IMG/VR virus record: IMGVR_UViG_3300032224_000293
Coordinates: 1 to 24,473 of that record
From: a virus
Strand: one strand, 5' to 3'
Length of the DNA stretch: 24,473 bases
The stretch's first letter is position 1. Every line of letters begins with the position of its first letter. Positions 20,238 through 24,473 of this stretch are shown here, in pieces. The notes below the pieces were generated by a model, which did no database searches, was not told where the DNA came from, and worked only from the letters and a program-made list of their open reading frames with translations. The position numbers and the translations under genes were made by a program.

Positions 20238-22622
20238 ATGAAGAATGAGATTTTAAAGCGTGCCATGTTTGCGATGCCTTTGACAAAAGATGCCCGCAAC
20301 TCAGGAATCATGGCGGGATTTGACGATCAGATGCCCGAGGCTCCCGAGGACAATGTTGAGGAAATGCCTCAAATGGCGCGTACCCCACAGAATCCTGAAA
20401 TTTTGATGAATACTTTGCGGGGCGACATGCGTTCTGTTGATGCTCGCTATAAAGAATTGGCTCAAATGGTTGGTGAAGATGCCGCCATGGAAACTCCCCC
20501 TGAAGTGTTGGCCATGCTCCAAGGTCAAATGGGTGCTCAGCAGCAACCACAAGGCGGTATTGGTAGCTTGCCACAAGGCCAACAGATGACTCCGCCTCCT
20601 ATGGGAATGCCTGATCAAGGTGGTATGCCTCCACAGGGAGAAATGCCCCCACCCGGACCGGAGGGCGCTGGCCCTTTTCCACAGGGCGGGGCTGAGCAGG
20701 CTCCGCCCACCCCTGATGGCATGCCCCCCATGACGGCAGCTTTTGGTGCGTTTGTCACTCCGGCTACCCGCGCTATGCAATTTATGGGCGATAAAGCTGC
20801 ACAATATGGGCCTGCCCTAAATCAGTACCTTGGCAACCTGACGATGCGCGCTCAGCCTACGATTCAGCGCCTGACTGGTGGTAATCCTGCTATGCCTTTG
20901 TCTGTTCAAGGACGAGAGACCTTGGTCCAAGGACCTGCGGGCACGGTCATACAAGGTGCAGGAACACAATTCGCTCCTTATACAACGATGGGCCCTTTGA
21001 TGAGCCCTACGTTTACTGAAGGTATCAAAATGGGTGTGCAACGCGCAGCACAAGAATACCCACGTGTAACAGAAGCGTTGTCCCGTATTTCTCCGGGCTT
21101 GGGGTTAACGGCGGGCGCGTTGTCTGCCATGCCTTTTATGAAAAGTGGTAACGAAGGCCGTACTCCTGAACAAGAAGCAGCTTATCAGGCCTTGGTTGCA
21201 CAGATCCCCGGAAATACACGTGCGCCTGTGGAGCAAGCGCCAAGCCCCACGGCTCCTGCTCAAAACCCTGCTCGCTTGAAAGCTACAACAGACGCAGAAC
21301 AAGCAGCGATTGATGAGCGTCAATTAGCTGCAGCAGAGAAGCCAAATACTGATCCTTTAGGTGCTTTTATTGATCAAAAATTAAAGCTCTTTAATGAGCG
21401 CGAAGCTAAAGGATCTGTTAAGGAAAAAACCCGTGCAGAACGGACCAAAGAAGGTTATCAAGAGCTGGCTCCTTTGTTCCAAGAGATCTTGGGTGACAAC
21501 AAAGAAGACATGAAGACAAATGCTTTGTTGATGCTGGCGGATGCTGGCTTCAAACTGGCATCTAGCCGTCAGCCTACTTTTGGAATGGCTGTAGGTGAAG
21601 CTGCTGCTGGGTTACCAACAGGGTTTATGGCGCTGTTGGCACAGGCTAGAGATCGTGACCTTAAGATTAAATCCTCGGCACTGTCACAGGCGTATACAGA
21701 TGTTCAAGAGCAAGACAAGTATGCTCAGCAGCTTAAGACGAAGATGTTGGACATTGATGGCCGAATACTTTTGGAGCAGATTAAACAAGGAAATGGTACT
21801 CTTGAAGATGGTGGTGCAGGTCTGCTTATTGGTAAAAATAAACAAAACGGTTTTGTAGGTGTATCAATTAATCCAAAAGATCCAACAGTGCAATCGGCTA
21901 TTCAAAGTCGTTGGACACTGCGCGATACAGACAATCCTTTTGTTGAAAATCGCGGACAAGCGCCAGCAACAATAGAAACAGATAAGGGCGAGCGGCTTAA
22001 ACTGACTGCATCCTTACGTGCAATGGATAATAGTTTGAGAACTTTGGATGAGCTTAGAGGCGTATATACTGGTTTGTATAGCCCCGGCACATGGGTTGTG
22101 GATAAAATCAATAACTTAGTTGTTCCTGTAACTGGTGGTCTAGTTCGTCCTGATGTTGATCAAGCTTCTGCTGCTCAACGTGTTCAAACTGGCATGAATA
22201 GTTTAATAAAGAACCTTGCTGCCTCTGGTGATTCAGGACGTGTTGCTGTGCAAGAACAGGAATGGGCACGTAAGACTGCAGAAAATATTGCTGATCCTGT
22301 AGCTTTCTTCCAAAATAAAGAATTGGCAGCAAAAGGGTTTGTAACATTGGAAGCTGGTTTACGTAATGCACGTCAGCAGATTTTGACTCAATTAGGTTAT
22401 GAAAATAATGATTTGTCTATGCGTGTTCCTAGTACTGGTACACAGAATGACCCATTTGTAATTCCTGCTGATAAAGATGGCCAACGCGTGATGTTTAACT
22501 TCCTTGGTAGTACTATTGGAAAACTGCAAGATCAAAATGCAATGGTCTATGTAAGAATGCCAAACAATACTATTCAACAGTTTAATCCTATTCAATTGCG
22601 TGGCTTGATAGGAAACCAATAA
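20238..22622 (+). CDS. Large internal virion protein with Pro/Met/Gln-rich region
   Basis: A 794-residue protein with AGGACG before its ATG. It opens ILKRAMFAMPLTKDARNSGI, MAGFDDQMPEAPEDNVEEM. Residues about 75-165 are low-complexity Gly, Pro, Met and Gln (MPPQGEMPPPGPEGAG), probably unfolded. Residues about 375-530 are strongly helical (KEKTRAERTKEGYQELAPLF, DNKEDMKTNALLMLADAGFK) with an Ala/Gly-rich hydrophobic part (GMAVGEAAAGLPTGFMALLA). The C-terminal part is mixed alpha/beta, with GTQNDPFVIPADKDGQRVMF near the end. Similar proteins occur after the previous type in related phages. No enzymatic motif is recognised. The next gene starts on the last base of its stop (TAATG). Confidence 0.6.
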   Translation: MKNEILKRAMFAMPLTKDARNSGIMAGFDDQMPEAPEDNVEEMPQMARTPQNPEILMNTLRGDMRSVDARYKELAQMVGEDAAMETPPEVLAMLQGQMGAQQQPQGGIGSLPQGQQMTPPPMGMPDQGGMPPQGEMPPPGPEGAGPFPQGGAEQAPPTPDGMPPMTAAFGAFVTPATRAMQFMGDKAAQYGPALNQYLGNLTMRAQPTIQRLTGGNPAMPLSVQGRETLVQGPAGTVIQGAGTQFAPYTTMGPLMSPTFTEGIKMGVQRAAQEYPRVTEALSRISPGLGLTAGALSAMPFMKSGNEGRTPEQEAAYQALVAQIPGNTRAPVEQAPSPTAPAQNPARLKATTDAEQAAIDERQLAAAEKPNTDPLGAFIDQKLKLFNEREAKGSVKEKTRAERTKEGYQELAPLFQEILGDNKEDMKTNALLMLADAGFKLASSRQPTFGMAVGEAAAGLPTGFMALLAQARDRDLKIKSSALSQAYTDVQEQDKYAQQLKTKMLDIDGRILLEQIKQGNGTLEDGGAGLLIGKNKQNGFVGVSINPKDPTVQSAIQSRWTLRDTDNPFVENRGQAPATIETDKGERLKLTASLRAMDNSLRTLDELRGVYTGLYSPGTWVVDKINNLVVPVTGGLVRPDVDQASAAQRVQTGMNSLIKNLAASGDSGRVAVQEQEWARKTAENIADPVAFFQNKELAAKGFVTLEAGLRNARQQILTQLGYENNDLSMRVPSTGTQNDPFVIPADKDGQRVMFNFLGSTIGKLQDQNAMVYVRMPNNTIQQFNPIQLRGLIGNQ

Positions 22623-24473
22623 TGCCAACCTTAATGAATTCCCGTGGGGAGATGGTAGATTTCTCAACCGGAGAGATTATTGGCCGTGCTGAGGGAGCAC
22701 CTACAATGACTGCCGATCCACTGGCAGGGGGAAAGTCCGCTCCTGATGTACAAACACAAGGCATGGATCGTGTTAATGGCTTGCTAAATAATCTTTCATG
22801 GGGCTTTAACACAGGCCTTTTTGCTTTTCCTGATGCTGCTCAACGCCTTATTGGCAAAGGCATGGGGATGGATGAGAAAGACGTATTTCAATTTACCAAA
22901 CTTTTTAACAAGGGTGTACAGGCTCCTAGAAATGCTGAAGAGCGTTTTGCCCGTGCAATTACCGAAGGCATTGGTGGATCCATGCCCTTCACTGGCGTTT
23001 TAGCCTATGCAGGGTCCGTTAGACCGCTTGTTTCTGCAGCGCAACCCGCAACAGGCATACTTAAAGGAATTGCAAATGATGCTATCAAATATGTTCAAGA
23101 AAGCCCAAGACTTGCTGCAGCACTGGACATCGCGTTCGGTGCAGGCTACGAAGGACTTCGTCAAACGGTTAAAGAAACAGTAGACGACAGCAACCCCTAC
23201 AAAAAGGTTTATGAAGAGCTGCTCCCCGCAGCAGCATTTATTGGCCTTCCTGTAGCTGCCGCAAACCTGCCCTCAGTTCGGGCAATCAAATGGATTTCGG
23301 ACAAAGTCAAAGGTGTATCTAATGGCTTGGGCGAGATCGAAAAGGAGACCTTAGAAGGTCTTCCCAAGGTATACAGATTACCGCTTATCAATGTGCTGCC
23401 AACCATGTTGATGAAGCGCGCTGAGGGCAAATTGGCACAGGTGTTTGGCCCTATCTCCGAGAGCCCCGAAGCACAGCAAGCATTGAAGCAACTTGAAGCT
23501 GCTCTGGCTGATCCTCGCGTCGCAAATGCGGGCTTCATGTTTGATGCTGCCGAGAAAACAATGTACTCACCCTTGGTGCAGCGCAAAGCAGAACTCCTGC
23601 AGCAGCTTGGCCCCAAGGAACTTGAGATTACCAAAGAGCGTATCAACCAAAACCAGCAGGCGCTGGACAGTTTGTTCTCAAGCTTCTCACCAGAAGCACG
23701 CAAGCCCATTCAAGAAGCGTTTACCGCGGCCCAAGCAGATCGTCAGCAATTCTTTGAGAGCTTGCTGAAGAACCAAAAGGACCTGACAGACGCGGAAGTG
23801 ATGTCAATCTCCGAGCGCCTAGGCCCACAGAACATTGACTTGCTTAATGATGAACTGCGCGGCACGTTAATGGCCCGCATGGAGATGGATTCCAAAGCAC
23901 GTGGCGATATCTTGCGCCGTATGGGGTTGAAGCAAGCCGTGTCGCCAGAAGGCCTGCCGATGCCTACGCGTGATCAGGGTATTTCTTTGTTCCCTGCTCG
24001 TGATATTGAATCTGCTGCCAAAGAATTGAGTGCAAAATATTCGCCTGAGCGTCCATCGATGAACGTTCAAGTGCCTGAGCCCATTCGTTTGTTAAAAAAC
24101 TTTGTTCGCACACAAGAGCTTTCCCGCGAGAAGATGGAAGCGGACAAGTTGGTAGAACTAACAGACCAAGCAATCAGTGAACAGTTGTCAAACCTAGGTA
24201 AGACACTTGATCCTGACATGCTTGCTGGACTGCGCGATGCCGTGCTTTCTGCTGTGCGTGGCGAGAAACCAAAGACTGGCCGCAAGACCGCCAGTTTGAG
24301 TGAGTTGTTGCCTGCCCCGGATGCAAAAGGCAATATCTCCATTCGTGCCATTGTGCCGGGTCGCAACATTGTGATTAACCCTGCACAGCTAAAAGCAGAT
24401 GCAGCACGTATTGCCGAAGCCAATACAGCGATTGATTTGAACTTGCCAGAGGCGATTGATTACTTGCAGTATG
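22622..24473 (+). CDS. Very large internal virion protein, N-terminal 617 codons, off the right edge
   Basis: The ATG at 22622 overlaps the previous stop by one base, and the frame stays open for 617 complete codons to the end of the window. It starts MPTLMNSRGEMVDFSTGEII and is mostly helical. Residues about 57-90 (NNLSWGFNTGLFAFPDAAQR) and a glycine-rich stretch (GIGGSMPFTGVLAYAGSVRP) may be membrane-active. Charged coiled-coil-like helices follow (AQQALKQLEAALADP, LGPKELEITKERINQNQQAL). No lysozyme or transglycosylase motif is seen in the part visible; in other podoviruses such domains may lie elsewhere in a giant ejection protein. Role as ejection protein is inferred from size and context. 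Confidence 0.65.
   Translation, partial: MPTLMNSRGEMVDFSTGEIIGRAEGAPTMTADPLAGGKSAPDVQTQGMDRVNGLLNNLSWGFNTGLFAFPDAAQRLIGKGMGMDEKDVFQFTKLFNKGVQAPRNAEERFARAITEGIGGSMPFTGVLAYAGSVRPLVSAAQPATGILKGIANDAIKYVQESPRLAAALDIAFGAGYEGLRQTVKETVDDSNPYKKVYEELLPAAAFIGLPVAAANLPSVRAIKWISDKVKGVSNGLGEIEKETLEGLPKVYRLPLINVLPTMLMKRAEGKLAQVFGPISESPEAQQALKQLEAALADPRVANAGFMFDAAEKTMYSPLVQRKAELLQQLGPKELEITKERINQNQQALDSLFSSFSPEARKPIQEAFTAAQADRQQFFESLLKNQKDLTDAEVMSISERLGPQNIDLLNDELRGTLMARMEMDSKARGDILRRMGLKQAVSPEGLPMPTRDQGISLFPARDIESAAKELSAKYSPERPSMNVQVPEPIRLLKNFVRTQELSREKMEADKLVELTDQAISEQLSNLGKTLDPDMLAGLRDAVLSAVRGEKPKTGRKTASLSELLPAPDAKGNISIRAIVPGRNIVINPAQLKADAARIAEANTAIDLNLPEAIDYLQY

Noticed and set aside
20301-20804. 167-codon minus-strand frame, His/Ser/Arg-rich
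   Set aside because: Antisense of the Pro/Met/Gln-rich part of the 794-residue gene; composition is what such shadows give.
23209-23709. 166-codon minus-strand frame
   Set aside because: Opposite the continuous 617-codon frame of the last gene, with no ribosome-binding site or family signal.

Overview
This window looks like part of the late (virion structure and lysis) region of an uncultivated tailed phage, most likely a podovirus of an aquatic proteobacterium. The podovirus reading rests on two gp4/gp11-like adaptors, a gp10-like nozzle/hub protein, a run of very large internal (ejection-type) proteins, and no visible sheath or tape-measure gene. The host guess is weak and rests only on general resemblance to freshwater and marine phage proteins. 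No terminase, portal, major capsid, replication, integrase or tRNA gene is visible. All family names come from reading the protein sequences; no database search was possible.

Layout. (1) 1-308: the start of a minus-strand GNAT acetyltransferase that runs off the left edge. (2) 309-466: the only real intergenic region, with a good sigma70-like promoter reading right and a leader hairpin. (3) 467-2624: small virion or virion-associated proteins (decoration-like, FCCH-like beta protein, three small basic proteins, a one-TM coiled-coil protein). (4) 2626-4478: two adaptor-like proteins of one apparent family flanking a zinc-ribbon protein. (5) 4482-6516: three structural proteins, the last built from fourteen 20-residue repeats. 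(6) 6526-10367: a large fibre with about forty YadA-head-like repeats, interrupted by an in-frame TAA, followed by two small fibre-associated genes. (7) 10380-11069: a free-standing GIY-YIG homing endonuclease. (8) 11062-13002: small membrane and coiled-coil genes chained by ATGA overlaps, ending in a GTA-type holin and an M15 peptidase endolysin. (9) 13033-15149: the nozzle/hub protein and a small partner. (10) 15186-24473: four large internal virion proteins, the last running off the right edge.

Everything from 467 onward is on the + strand with overlaps or very short gaps, so it probably forms one long late operon. The adaptors and hub would build the tail below the portal, the fibre and repeat proteins would make the host-contact surface, the internal proteins would be ejected ahead of the DNA, and the holin/peptidase pair would release progeny.

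The most unusual features are the in-frame stop splitting the fibre gene, the strict 11-residue periodicity of the 740-aa internal protein, the 14x20-residue repeat protein with Trp-rich ends that match a loop in the hub protein, a recent-looking in-gene repeat expansion with an identical copy 1.1 kb upstream, and a lone divergent acetyltransferase gene beside the late promoter. I do not see a clear new defence or mobile system beyond the homing endonuclease.
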